Shown here one piece after another: positions 11,851 to 26,560 of a stretch of 64,000 bases of DNA. The stretch comes from Avena insularis. Taxonomy: Eukaryota > Streptophyta > Magnoliopsida > Poales > Poaceae. The DNA lies in the NCBI GenBank assembly GCA_023614405.1, contig CM042684.1, positions 472,883,650 to 472,947,649 of the forward strand, in the 5' to 3' direction. How positions within the stretch are numbered: position 1 is the stretch's first letter; every line of letters begins with the position of its first letter. A model generated the notes under the pieces. It was given only the letters and a program-made list of their open reading frames with translations. It did no database searches and had not been told where the DNA came from. Both the position numbers and the translations under genes were made by a program.

Positions 11851-14800
11851 GTGTGTTCTTTTCATAAACCACATATGGATCAACAAATGTCATTGCATGT
11901 GTGTTCTTTTCAGAAAACACACATGGATCCACCAATGTCATTGCATGTGTTTTCTTTTCCACAAACCACATGGATCAACCAATGGCATTGCATGTGTGTT
12001 CTTTTCACAAACCACACATGGATCAACCAATGGAATTGCATGTGTGTTCTTTTCACAAACCACACAAGGATCCACCAATGTCATTGCATGTGTGTTCTTT
12101 TCCACAAACACACATGGATCAACCAATGCATTGCATGTGTGTTCTTTTCATAAACCAAACATGGATCCACCAGTGTTCACTGCATGTGTGTTCTTTCCAC
12201 AAACCACTTATTGATCAACTAATGTCATTGCATGTGTGTTATTTTCCACAAACCACATGGATCAACCAATGGCATTGCATGTGTGTTCTTTTCACAAACC
12301 ACACATGGATCCACTAGTGTTCACTACATGTGTGTTCTTTACACAAACCACTTATGGATCAACCAGTGTCATTGCATGTGTATTCTTTTCCACAGACACA
12401 CATGGATCAACCAATGGCATTGGATGTGTGTTCTTTTCATAAACCACACATGGATCCACAGTGTTCACTATATGTGTGTTCTTTTCCACAAACCACATGG
12501 ATCAACCAATGGCATTGCATCTGTGTTCTTCTCACAAACCACACATGGATCAACCAGTGTTCATTGCATTTGTGTTCTTTTCCACAAACCACATATGGAT
12601 CCACCAATGTCATTGCATGTGTGTTCTTTCCATGACCCACATATGGATCCACCAGTGGCATTGCATGTGTGTTATTTTCCACAAACACACATGGATAAAC
12701 CAATGGCATTGCATGTGTGCTCTTTTCACAAACCACACATGGATCAACCAATTTAATTGCATGTGTGTTCTTTTCACAAACCACACATGGATCCACCAGA
12801 GTCATTGCACGTGTGTTCTTTCCACAAACCACACACGGATCAACCAGTGTCATTGCATGTGTGTTCTTTTCCACAAACCACATGGATCAACCAATGGCAT
12901 TGCATGTGTGTTCTTTTCACAAACCACACATGGATCAACCAATGGCATTGCATGTGTGTTATTTTCACAAACCACACATGGATCCACCAGTGTTCACTTC
13001 ATGTGTGTTCTTTCCACAAACCACATATGTATCCACTAGAGTCATTGCATGTGTGTTCCTTTCCACAAACCACATGGATTAACTAATGGCATTGCATGTG
13101 TGTTCTTTCCACAAACCACACATGGATCCACCAATGTCATTGCATGTGTGTTCTTTTCACAAACCACACATGGATCGACCAATGGGCATTTCATGTGTGT
13201 TCTTTTCACAAACCACACATGGATCAACCAATGGCATTGCATGTGTGTTGTTTTCATAAACCACATATGGATCAACAAATGTCATTGCATGTGTGTTCTT
13301 TTCAGAAAACACACATGGATCTACCAATGTCATTGCATGTGTGTTCTTTTCCACAAACCACATGGATCAACCAATGGCATTGCATGTGTGTTCTTTTCAT
13401 AAACCACACACAGATCCACCAGTGTTCACTGCATGTGTGTTCTTTCCACAAACCACTTATGGATCAACTAATGTCATTGCATGTGTGTTCTTTTCCACAA
13501 ACCACATGGATCAACCAATGGCATTGCATGTGTGTTCTTTTCACAAACCACACATGGATCAACAAGTGTTCATTGCATGTGTGTTCTTTTCACAAAACAC
13601 ACATGGATCCACCAATGTCATTGCATGTGTGTTCTTTTCCAGAAACCACATGGATCAACCAGTGGCATTGCATGTGTGTTCTTTTCACAAACCACACATG
13701 GATCAATCAATGGCATTGCATGTGTGTTCTTTTCATAAACCACATATGGATCAACAAATGTCATTGCATGTGCGTTCTTTTCACAAAACACACATGGATC
13801 CACCAATGTCATTGCATGTGTGTTCTTTTCCACAAACCACATGGATCAACCAATGGCATTGCATGTGTGTTCTTTTCACAAACCACACATGGATCAACCA
13901 ATGGTATTGCATGTGTGTTCTTTTCACAAACCACACATGGATCCACCAGTGTTCACTGCATGTGTGTTCTTTCCACAAACCAGATATGGATCCGCCAGTG
14001 TCATTGCATGTGTGTTCTTTTCACAAACCACACATGGATCCACCAGAGTCATTGCATGTGTGTTCTTTCCACAAACCACACATGGATCAACCAGTGCCAT
14101 TGCATGTGTGTTCTTTCCACAAACCACTTATGGATCAACTAATGTCATTGCTTGTTTGTTCTTTTCCACAAACCACATGGATCAACCAATGGCATTGCAT
14201 GTGTGTTCTTTTCACAAACCACACATGAACCAACCAGTGTTTACTACATGTGTGCACTTTTCCACAAATCACATATGTATCCACCAATGTCATTGCATTT
14301 GTGTTCTTTTCACAAACCACATATGTTTCCAACAATGTCATTGGATGTGTCTTCTTTCCATGACCCACATATGGATCAACTAGTGGCATTGCATGTGTGT
14401 TCTTTTCCACAAACACACATAGATCAACCAATGTCATTGCATGTGTGCTCTTTTCACAAACCATAGATGGATCAACCAATGGCATTGCATGTGTGTTATT
14501 TTCACAAACCACACATGGATCAACCAATGGCATTGCATGTGTGTTATTTAAACATACCACATATGTATCCACTAGAGTCATGGCATCTGTGTTCCTTTCC
14601 ACAAACCACATGGATCAACCAATGGCATTGCATGTGTGCTGTGTCCACAAACCACACATGGATCCACCAATGTCATTGCATGTGTGTTCTTTTCACAAAC
14701 CACACATGGATCAACAAATGGCATTGCATGTGTGTTCTTTTCACAAACCACACATGGATCAACCAATGGCATTGCATGTGTGTTGTTTTCATAAACCACA

Positions 14801-15139
14801 TATGGATCAACAAATGTCATTGCATGTGTGTTCTTTTCAGAAAACACACATGGATCTACCAATGTCATTGCATGTGTGTTCTTTTCCACAAACCACATGG
14901 ATGAACTAATGGCATTGCATGTGTGTTCTTTTCACAAACCACACATGGATCAACCAATGGCATTGCATGTGTTTTTTTTCACAAACCACACATGGATCCA
15001 CCAGTGTTCACTACATGTGTGTTCTTTCCACAAACCACATATGGATCCACCAATATCATTGCATGTGTGTTCTTTTTCCACAAACACACATGGATCAACC
15101 AATGGCATTGCATGTGTGTTCTTTTCATAAACCACACAC

Positions 15140-16000
15140 AGATCCACCAGTGTTCACTGCATGTGTGTTCTTTCCACAAACCACTTATGGATCAACTAAT
15201 GTAATTGCATGTGTGTTCTTCTCCACAAACCACATGGATCAACCAATGGTATTGCATGTGTGTTCTTTTCACAAACCACACATGGATCAACCAGTGTTCA
15301 TTGCATGTGTGTTCTTTTCCACAAACCACATATGGATCCACCAATGTCATTTCATGTGTGTTATTTTTCACAAACCACATATGGATCCACCAATGTTATT
15401 GCATGTGTGTTCTTTCGATAACCCACATACGGATCCACCAGTGACATTGCATTTGTGTTCTTTTCCAAAAACCACATGGATCAACCAATGGCATTGCATG
15501 TGTGTTCTTTTCACAAACCACACATGGATCAACCAATGGAATTGCATGTGTGCTCTTTTCACAAACCACACATGGATCCACTAGAGTCATTGCATGTGTG
15601 TTCTTTCCACAAACCACACATGGATCCACCAGAGTCATTGCACGTGTGTTCTTTCCACAAACCACACACGGATCAACCAGTGTCATTGCATGTGTGTTCT
15701 TTTCCACAAACCAGATGGATCAACCAATGGCATTGCATGTGTGTTCTTTTCACAAACCACACATGGATCAACCAATGGCATTGCATGTGTGTTATTTTCA
15801 CATACCACATATGTATCCACTAGAGTCATTGCATCTGTGTTCCTTTCCACAAACCACATGGATCAACCAATGGCATTGCATGTGTGCTGTTTCCACAAAC
15901 CACACATGGATCCACCAATGTCATTGCATGTGTGTTCTTTTCACAAACCACACATGGATCAACAAATGGCATTGCATGTGTGTTATTTTCACAAACCACA
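15140..16000 (+). repeat. Segment of the satellite duplicated 1,297 bp downstream
   Basis: Variant patterns in this stretch recur at 16438-17300 with a constant offset of 1,297 bases (27 monomers). For example, the series with TTCTTCTCC near 15217 and CCAAAAACC near 15465 returns near 16514 and 16762. Similarity fades to the ordinary monomer background beyond both ends. Confidence 0.7.
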
Positions 16001-16440
16001 CATGGATCAACCAATGGCATTGCATGTGTGTTCTTTTCACAAACCACACATGGATCCACCAGTGTTCACTTCATGTGTGTTCTTTCCACAAACCACACAT
16101 GGATCAACCAATGGCATTGCATGTGTGTTCTTTTCATAAACCACATATGGATCAACAAATGTCATTGCATGTGTGTTCTTTTCAGAAATCACCCATGGAT
16201 CCACCAATGTCATTGCATGTTTGTTCTTTTCCACAAACCACATGGATCAACCAATGGCATTGCATGTGTGTTCTTTTAACAAACCACACATGGATCCACC
16301 AGTGTTCACTGCATGTGTGTTCTTTCCACAAACCACATATGGATCCACTAGTGTCATTGCATGTGTGTTCCTTTCCACAAACACACATGGATCAACCAAT
16401 GGCATTGCATATGTGTTCTTTTCATAAACCACACATGGAT

Positions 16441-19400
16441 CCACAAGTGTTCACTTCATGTGTGTTCTTTCCACAAACCACTTATGGATCAACTAATGTC
16501 ATTGCATGTGTGTTCTTCTCCACAAACCACATGGATCAACCAATGGTATTGCATGTGTGTTCTTTTCACAAACCACACATGGATCAACCAGTGTTCATTG
16601 CATGTGTGTTCTTTTCCACAAACCACATATGGATCCACCAATGTCATTTCATGTGTGTTCTTTTTCACAAACCACATATGGATCCACCAATGTTATTGCA
16701 TGTGTGTTCTTTCGATGACCCACATACAGATCCACCAGTGACATTGCATGTGTGTTCTTTTCCAAAAACCACATGGATCAACCAATGGCATTGCATGTGT
16801 GTTCTTTTCACAAACCACACATGGATCAACCAATGGAATTGCATGTGTGCTCTTTTCACAAACCACACATGGATCCACTAGAGTCATTGCATGTGTGTTC
16901 TTTCCACAAACCACACATGGATCCACCAGAGTCATTGCACGTGTGTTCTTTCCACAAACCACACACGGATCAACCAGTGTCATTGCATGTGTGTTCTTTT
17001 CCACAAACCACATGGATCAACCAATGGAATTGCATGTGTGTTCTTTTCACAAACCACACATGGATCAACCAATGGCATTGCATGTGTGTTATTTTCACAT
17101 ACCACATATGTATCCTCTAGAGTCATTGCATCTGTGTTCCTTTCCACAAACCACATGGATCAACCAATGGCATTGCATGTGTGCTGTTTCCACAAACCAC
17201 ACATGGATCCACCAATGTCATTGCATGTGTGTTCTTTTCACAAACCACACGTGGATCAACAAATGGCATTTCATGTGTGTTGTTTTCACAAACCACACAT
17301 GGATCAACCAAAGGCATTGCATATGTGTTCTTTTCATCAACCACATATGGATCAACAAATGTCATTGCATGTGTGTTCTTTTCACAAAACACACATGGAT
17401 ACACCAATGTCATGGCATGTATGTTCTTTTCCACAAACCACATGGATCAACCAATGGTATTGCATGTGTGTTCTTTTCACAATCCACACATGGATCAACC
17501 AATGGCATTGCATGTGTGTTCTTTTCACAAACCACACATGGATCCACCAGTGTTCACTACATGTGTGTTCTTTCCACAAACCACATATGGATCCACCAAT
17601 GTCATTGCATGTGTGTTCTTTTCCACAAACACACATGGATCAACCAATTGCATTGCATGTGTGTTCTTTTCATAAAGCACACATGGATCCACCAGTGTTC
17701 ACTGCATGTCTGTTCTTTCCACAAACCACTGATGGATTAACTAATGTCATTGCATGTGTGTTCTTTTCCACAAACCACATGGATCAACCAATGGCATTGC
17801 ATGTGTGTTCTTTTCACAAAACATACATGGAGCCACCAATGTCATTGCATGTGTGTTCTTTTCCACAAACCACATGGATCAAGCAATGGCATTGCATGTG
17901 TGTTCTTGTTACAAACCACACATGCATCAACCAATGGCATTGCATGTGTGTTATTTTCATAAACCACATATGGATCAACAAATGTCATTGCATGTGTGTT
18001 CTTTTCACAAAACACACATGGATCCACCAATTTCATTGCATGTCTGTTCTTTTCCACAAACCACATGGATCAACCAATGGCATTGCATGTGTGTTCTTTT
18101 CACAAACCGCACATGGATCCACTAGAGTCATTGCATGTGTGTTCTTTCCACAAACCACACATGGATCCACCAGAGTCATTGCACGTGTGTTCTTTCCACA
18201 AACCACACACGGATCAACCAGTGTCATTGCATGTGTGTTCTTTTCCACAAACCACGTGGATCAACCAATGGCATTGCATGTGTGTTCTTTCACAAACCAC
18301 ACATGGATCAACCACTGGCATTGCATGTGTGGTCTTTTCACAAACCACACATGGATCCACCAGTGTTCACTGCATGCGTGTTCTTTCCACAAACCACATA
18401 TGGATCCACTAGTGTCATTGCATGTGTGTTCCTTTCCACAAACACACATGGATCAACCAATGGCATTGCATGTGTGTTCTTTTCATAAACCGCACATGGA
18501 TCCACAAGTGTTCACTTCATGTGTGTTCTTTCCACAAACCACTTATGGATCAACTAATGTCATTGCATGTGTGTTATTTTCCACAAACCACATGGATGAA
18601 TCAATGGTATTTCGTGTCTGTTCTTTTCACAAACCACACATGGATCAACCAGTGTTCATTGCATGTGTGTTATTTTCATAAACCACATATGGATCAACAA
18701 ATGTAATTGCATGTGTGTTCTTTTCACAAAACACACATGGATCCACCAATGTCGTTGCATGTGTGTTCTTTTCCACAAACCACATGGATCAACCAATGGC
18801 ATTGCATGTGTGTTCTTTTCACAAACCACACATGGATCAACCAATGGCATTGCATGTGTGTTCTTTTCACAAACCACACATGGATCCACCAGTGTTCACT
18901 TCATGCGTGTTCTTTCCACAAACCACATATGGATTCACCAGTGTCATTGCATATGTGTTATTTTCCACAAACACACTTGGATCAACAATTGGCATTACAT
19001 GTGTGTTCTTTTCATAAACCACAGATGGATCCACCAGTGTTCTCTGCATGTGTGTTCTTTCCACAACACACTTATGGATCAAATAATGTCATTGCATGTG
19101 TGTTCTTTTCCACAAACCACATGGATCAACCAATGGTATTGCATGTGTGTTCTTTTCACAAACGACACATGGATCAACCAGTGTTCATTACATGTGTGTT
19201 CTTTTCCACAAACCACATATGGATACACCAATGTCATTTCATGTGTGTTCTTTTTCACAAACCACATATGGATCCACCAATGTTATTGCATGTGTGTTCT
19301 TTCCATGACCCACATACGGATCCACCAGTGACATTGCATGTGTGTTCTTTTCCAAAAATCACATGGACCAACCAATGGCATTGCATCTGTGTTCTTTTCA

Positions 19401-20658
19401 CAAACCACACATGGATCAACCAATCGAATTGCATGTGTGCTCTTTTCACAAACCACACATGGATCCACTAGAGTCATTGCATGTGTGTTCTTTCCACAAA
19501 CCACACATGGATCCACCAATGTCATTGCATGTGTGTTCTTTTCCACAAACCACATGGATCAACCAATGGCATTGCATGTGTGTTATTTTCACAAACCACA
19601 CATGGATCAACCAATGGCATTGCATGTGTGTTCTTTTCACAAACCACACATGGATCCACCAGTGTTCACTTCATGTGTGTTCTTTTCACAAACCACATAT
19701 GGATCCACCAGCGTCATCGCATGTGTGTTCCTTCCAACAAACACACATGGATCAACCAATGGCATTGCATGTGTGTTCTTTTCACAAACCACAGATGGAT
19801 CCACTAGTGTTCACTGCATGTGTGTTCTTTCCACAAACCACATATGGATCAACTAATGTCATTGCATGTGTGTTCTTTTCCACAAACCACATATGGATCC
19901 ACTAGAGTGGATACCACATAGTGGATACCACATATGTATCCACTAGAGTCATTGCATCTGTGTTCCTTTCCACAAACCACATGGATCAACCAATGGCATT
20001 GCATGTGTGCTGTTTCCACAAACCACACATGGATCCACCAATGTCATTTCATGTGTGTTCTTTTCACAAACCACACATGGATCAACAAATGGCATTGCAT
20101 GTGTGTTCTTTTCAGAAACCACACATGGATCAACCAAAGGCATTGCATCTGTGTTCTTTTCATCAACCACATATGGATCAACAAATGTCATTGCATGTGC
20201 GTTCTTTTCACAAAACACACATGGATCCACCAATGTCATTGCATGTGTGTTCTTTTCCACAAACCACATGGATCAACCAATGGCATTGCATGTGTGTTCT
20301 TTTCACAAACCACACATGGATCAACCAATGGCATTGCATGTGTGTTCTTTTCACAAACCACACATGGATCCACCAGTGTTCACTGCATGCGTGTTCTTTC
20401 CACAAACCACATATGGATTCACCAGTGTCATTGCATATGTGTTCTTTTCCACAAACACACTTGGATCAACCAATGGCATTACATGTGTGTTCTTTTCATA
20501 AACCACACATGGATCCACCAGTGTTCTCTGCATGTGTGTTCTTTCCACAACCCACTTATGGATCAACTAATGTCATTGCATGTGTGTTCTTTTCCACAAA
20601 CCACATGGATCAACCAATGGTATTGCATGTGTGTTCTTTTCATAAATCACACATGGCT
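16441..20658 (+). repeat. Higher-order satellite unit A (4,218 bp)
   Basis: A block of about 88 monomers whose rare variants are repeated in the same order in the next block. The copy begins with CCACAAGTGTTCACTTCATG, seen again at 20659. Identity over the block looks very high, with only scattered substitutions, so the duplication is recent compared with the divergence between neighbouring monomers. Confidence 0.85.
19895..19949 (+). repeat. Junction monomer with short inverted repeats (copies at 24102 and 25587)
   Basis: The regular monomer is broken here by two copies of AGTGGATACCACATA. Two dyads result: ATCCACT/AGTGGAT with a 2-base centre, and GTGGATAC/GTATCCAC with a 7-base centre. 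The same disrupted unit recurs at 24102-24156 and 25587-25641 and nowhere else that I noticed, so it marks the amplified blocks. Confidence 0.75.
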
Positions 20659-23600
20659 CCACAAGTGTTCACTTCATGTGTGTTCTTTCCACAAACCACT
20701 TATGGATCAACTAATGTCATTGCATGTGTGTTCTTCTCCACAAACCACATGGATCAACCAATGGTATTGCATGTGTGTTCTTTTCACAAACCACACATGG
20801 ATCAACCAGTGTTCATTGCATGTGTGTTCTTTTCCACAAACCACATATGGATCCACCAATGTCATTTCATGTGTGTTCTTTTTCACAAACCACATATGGA
20901 TCCACCAATGTTATTGCATGTGTGTTCTTTCGATGACCCACATACAGATCCACCAGTGACATTGCATGTGTGTTCTTTTCCAAAAACCACATGGATCAAC
21001 CAATGGCATTGCATGTGTGTTCTTTTCACAAACCACACATGGATCAACCAATGGAATTGCATGTGTGCTCTTTTCACAAACCACACATGGATCCACTAGA
21101 GTCATTGCATGTGTGTTCTTTCCACAAACCACACATGGATCCACCAGAGTCATTGCACGTGTGTTCTTTCCACAAACCACACACGGATCAACCAGTGTCA
21201 TTGCATGTGTGTTCTTTTCCACAAACCACATGGATCAACCAATGGAATTGCATGTGTGTTCTTTTCACAAACCACACATGGATCAACCAATGGCATTGCA
21301 TGTGTGTTATTTTCACATACCACATATGTATCCTCTAGAGTCATTGCATCTGTGTTCCTTTCCACAAACCACATGGATCAACCAATGGCATTGCATGTGT
21401 GCTGTTTCCACAAACCACACATGGATCCACCAATGTCATTGCATGTGTGTTCTTTTCACAAACCACACGTGGATCAACAAATGGCATTTCATGTGTGTTG
21501 TTTTCACAAACCACACATGGATCAACCAAAGGCATTGCATGTGTGTTCTTTTCATCAACCACATATGGATCAACAAATGTCATTGCATGTGTGTTCTTTT
21601 CACAAAACACACATGGATATACCAATGTCATGGCATGTATGTTCTTTTCCACAAACCACATGGATCAACCAATGGTATTGCATGTGTGTTCTTTTCACAA
21701 TCCACACATGGATCAACCAATGGCATTGCATGTGTGTTCTTTTCACAAACCACACATGGATCCACCAGTGTTCACTACATGTGTGTTCTTTCCACAAACC
21801 ACATATGGATCCACCAATGTCATTGCATGTGTGTTCTTTTCCACAAACACACATGGATCAACCAATTGCATTGCATGTGTGTTCTTTTCATAAAGCACAC
21901 ATGGATCCACCAGTGTTCACTGCATGTCTGTTCTTTCCACAAACCACTGATGGATTAACTAATGTCATTGCATGTGTGTTCTTTTCCACAAACCACATGG
22001 ATCAACCAATGGCATTGCATGTGTGTTCTTTTCACAAAACACACATGGAGCCACCAATGTCATTGCATGTGTGTTCTTTTCCACAAACCACATGGATCAA
22101 GCAATGGCATTGCATGTGTGTTCTTGTTACAAACCACACATGCATCAACCAATGGCATTGCATGTGTGTTATTTTCATAAACCACATATGGATCAACAAA
22201 TGTCATTGCATGTGTGTTCTTTTCACAAAACACACATGGATCCACCAATTTCATTGCATGTCTGTTCTTTTCCACAAACCACATGGATCAACCAATGGCA
22301 TTGCATGTGTGTTCTTTTCACAAACCGCACATGGATCCACTAGAGTCATTGTGTTCTTTCCACAAACCACACATGGATCCACCAGAGTCATTGCACGTGT
22401 GTTCTTTCCACAAACCACACACGGATCAACCAGTGTCATTGCATGTGTGTTCTTTTCCACAAACCACGTGGATCAACCAATGGCATTGCATGTGTGTTCT
22501 TTCACAAACCACACATGGATCAACCACTGGCATTGCATGTGTGTTCTTTTCACAAACCACACATGGATCCACCAGTGTTCACTGCATGCGTGTTCTTTCC
22601 ACAAACCACATATGGATCCACTAGTGTCATTGCATGTGTGTTCCTTTCCACAAACACACATGGATCAACCAATGGCATTGCATGTGTGTTCTTTTCATAA
22701 ACCGCACATGGATCCACAAGTGTTCACTTCATGTGTGTTCTTTCCACAAACCACTTATGGATCAACTAATGTCATTGCATGTGTGTTATTTTCCACAAAC
22801 CACATGGATGAATCAATGGTATTTCGTGTCTGTTCTTTTCACAAACCACACATGGATCAACCAGTGTTCATTGCATGTGTGTTATTTTCATAAACCACAT
22901 ATGGATCAACAAATGTAATTGCATGTGTGTTCTTTTCACAAAACACACATGGATCCACCAATGTCGTTGCATGTGTGTTCTTTTCCAGAAACCACATGGA
23001 TCAACCAATGGCATGGCATGTGTGTTCTTTTCACAAACCATACATGGATCAACCAATGGCATTGCATGTGTGTTCTTTTCACAAACCACACATGGATCCA
23101 CCAGTGTTCACTTCATGCGTGTTCTTTCCACAAACCACATATGGATTCACCAGTGTCATTGCATATGTGTTATTTTCCACAAACACACTTGGATCAACAA
23201 TTGGCATTACATGTGTGTTCTTTTCATAAAACCATGATGGATCCAGTGTTCTCTGCATGTGTGTTCTTTCCACAACACACTTATGGATCAAATAATGTCA
23301 TTGCATGTGTGTTCTTTTCCACAAACCACATGGATCAACCAATGGTATTGCATGTGTGTTCTTTTCACAAACGACACATGGATCAACCAGTGTTCATTAC
23401 ATGTGTGTTCTTTTCCACAAACCACATATGGATACACCAATGTCATTTCATGTGTGTTCTTTTTCACAAACCACATATGGATCCACCAATGTTATTGCAT
23501 GTGTGTTCTTTCCATGACCCACATACGGATCCACCAGTGACATTGCATGTGTGTTCTTTTCCAAAAATCACATGGACCAACCAATGGCATTGCATCTGTG

Positions 23601-24840
23601 TTCTTTTCACAAACCACACATGGATCAACCAATCGAATTGCATGTGTGCTCTTTTCACAAACCACACATGGATCCACTAGAGTCATTGCATGTGTGTTCT
23701 TTCCACAAACCACACATGGATCCACCAATGTCATTGCATGTGTGTTCTTTTCCACAAACCACATGGATCAACCAATGGCATTGCATGTGTGTTATTTTCA
23801 CAAACCACACATGGATCAACCAATGGCATTGCATGTGTGTTCTTTTCACAAACCACACATGGATCCACCAGTGTTCACTTCATGTGTGTTCTTTTCACAA
23901 ATCACATATGGATCCACCAGCGTCATCGCATGTGTGTTCCTTCCAACAAACACACATGGATCAACCAATGGCATTGCATGTGTGTTCTTTTCACAAACCA
24001 CAGATGGATCCACTAGTGTTCACTGCATGTGTTCTTTCCACAAACCACATATGGATCAACTAATGTCATTGCATGTGTGTTCTTTTCCACAAACCACATA
24101 TGGATCCACTAGAGTGGATACCACATAGTGGATACCACATATGTATCCACTAGAGTCATTGCATCTGTGTTCCTTTCCACAAACCACATGGATCAACCAA
24201 TGGCATTGCATGTGTGCTGTTTCCACAAACCACACATGGATCCACCAATGTCATTGCATGTGTGTTCTTTTCACAAACCACACATGGATCAACAAATGGC
24301 ATTGCATGTGTGTTCTTTTCAGAAACCACACATGGATCAACCAAAGGCATTGCATCTGTGTTCTTTTCATCAACCACATATGGATCAACAAATGTCATTG
24401 CATGTGCGTTCTTTTCACAAAACACACATGGATCCACCAATGTCATTGCATGTGTGTTCTTTTCCACAAACCACATGGATCAACCAATGGCATTGCATGT
24501 GTGTTCTTTTCACAAACCACACATGGATCAACCAATGGCATTGCATGTGTGTTCTTTTCACAAACCACACATGGATCCACCAGTGTTCACTGCATGCGTG
24601 TTCTTTCCACAAACCACATATGGATTCACCAGTGTCATTGCATATGTGTTCTTTTCCACAAACACACTTGGATCAACCAATGGCATTACATGTGTGTTCT
24701 TTTCATAAACCACACATGGATCCACCAGTGTTCTCTGCATGTGTGTTCTTTCCACAACCCACTTATGGATCAACTAATGTCATTGCATGTGTGTTCTTTT
24801 CCACAAACCACATGGATCAACCAATGGTATTGCATGTGTG
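20659..24840 (+). repeat. Higher-order satellite unit B (about 4.2 kb)
   Basis: Aligned to unit A the offset is 4,218 at the start. It drops to 4,212 after a 6-base deletion near 22349, to 4,209 near 23240 and to 4,207 after a 2-base deletion near 24030. These stepwise losses allow unambiguous alignment of the copies. The match to unit A ends near 24835, where unit A itself stops, so A and B share both borders. Confidence 0.85.
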
Positions 24841-25660
24841 TTCTTTTCACAAACGACACATGGATCAACCAGCGTTCATTACATGTGTGTTCTTTTCCAC
24901 AAACCACATATGGATACACCAATGTCATTTCATGTGTGTTTTTTTTCACAAACCACATATGGATCCACCAATGTTATTGCATGTGTGTTCTTTCCATGAC
25001 CCACATACGGATCCACTAGTGACATTGCATGTGTGTTCTTTTCCAAAAACCACATGGATCAACCAATGGCATTGCATCTGTGTTCTTTTCACAAACCACA
25101 CATGGATCAACCAATCGAATTGCATGTGTGCTCTTTTCACAAACCACACATGGATCCACTAGATTCATTGCATGTGTGTTCTTTCCACAAACCACACATG
25201 GATCCACCAATGTCATTGCATGTGTGTTCTTTTCCACAAACCACATGGATCAACCAATGGCATTGCATGTGTGTTATTTTCACAAACCACACATGGATCA
25301 ACCAATGGCATTGCATGTGTGTTCTTTTCACAAACCACACATGGATTCACCAGTGTTCACTTCATTTGTGTTCTTTTCACAAACCACATATGGATCCACC
25401 AACGTCATCGCATGTGTGTTCCTTCCAACAAACACACATGGATCAACCAATGGCATTGCATGTGTGTTCTTTTCACAAACCACAGATGGATCCACCAGTG
25501 TTCACTGCATGTGTGTTCTTTCCACAAACCACATATGGATCCACCAGTGTTCACTGCATGTGCGTTCTTTTCTACAAACCACATATGGATCCACTAGAGT
25601 GGATACCACATAGTGGATACCACATATGTATCCACTAGAGTCATTGCATCTGTGTTCCTT
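24841..25660 (+). repeat. Partial further copy of the satellite higher-order unit
   Basis: This part matches about 23355-24175 with an offset of about 1,485 bases, including the odd junction monomer at 25587. It looks like an out-of-register addition to unit B. Confidence 0.65.
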
Positions 25661-25899
25661 TCCCCAAACCACATGGATCAACCAATGCCATTGTATGTGT
25701 GCTGTTTCCACAAACCACACATGGATCCACCAATGTCATTGCATGTGTGTTCTTTTCACAAACCACACATGGATCAACAAATGGCATTGCATGTGTGTTC
25801 TTTTCAGAAACCACACATGGATCAACCAAAGGCATTGCATGTGTGTTCTTTTCATCAACCACATATGGATCAACAAATGTCATTGCATGTGCGTTCTTT

Positions 25900-26560
25900 T
25901 CACAAAACACACATGGATACACCAATGTCATTGCATGTATGTTTGTTTCAACAAACCACATGGATCAACCAATGGTATTGCATGTGTGTTCTTTTCACAA
26001 TCCACACATGGATCAACCAATGGCATTGCATGTGTGTTCTTTTCACAAACCACACATGGATCCACCAGTGTTCACTACATGTGTGTTCTTTCCACAAACC
26101 ACATATGGATCCACCAATGTCATTGCATGTGTGTTCTTTTCCACAAACACACATGGATCAACCAATTGCATTGCATGTGTGTTCTTTTCATAAAGCACAC
26201 ATGGATCCACCAGTGTTCACTGCATGTCTGTTCTTTCCACAAACCACTGATGGATCAACTAATGTCATTGCATGTGTGTTCTTTTCCACAAACCACATGG
26301 ATCAGCCAATGGCATTGCATGTGTGTTCTTTTCACAAAACACACATGGAGCCACCAATGTCATTGCATGTGTGTTCTTTTCCACAAACCACATGGATCAA
26401 GCAATGGCATTGCATGTGTGTTCTTGTTACAAACCACACATGCATCAACCAATGGCATTGCATGTGTGTTATTTTCATAAACCACATATGGATCAACAAA
26501 TGTCATTGCATGTGTGTTCTTTTCACAAAACACACATGGATCCACCAATGTCATTGCATG
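25900..26560 (+). repeat. Satellite patch matching unit B at offset 4,300
   Basis: Variant order here matches 21600-22260 with a constant offset of 4,300. The two are not in register with the 4,207-4,218 spacing of units A and B, which points to unequal crossover or gene conversion. Confidence 0.6.
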
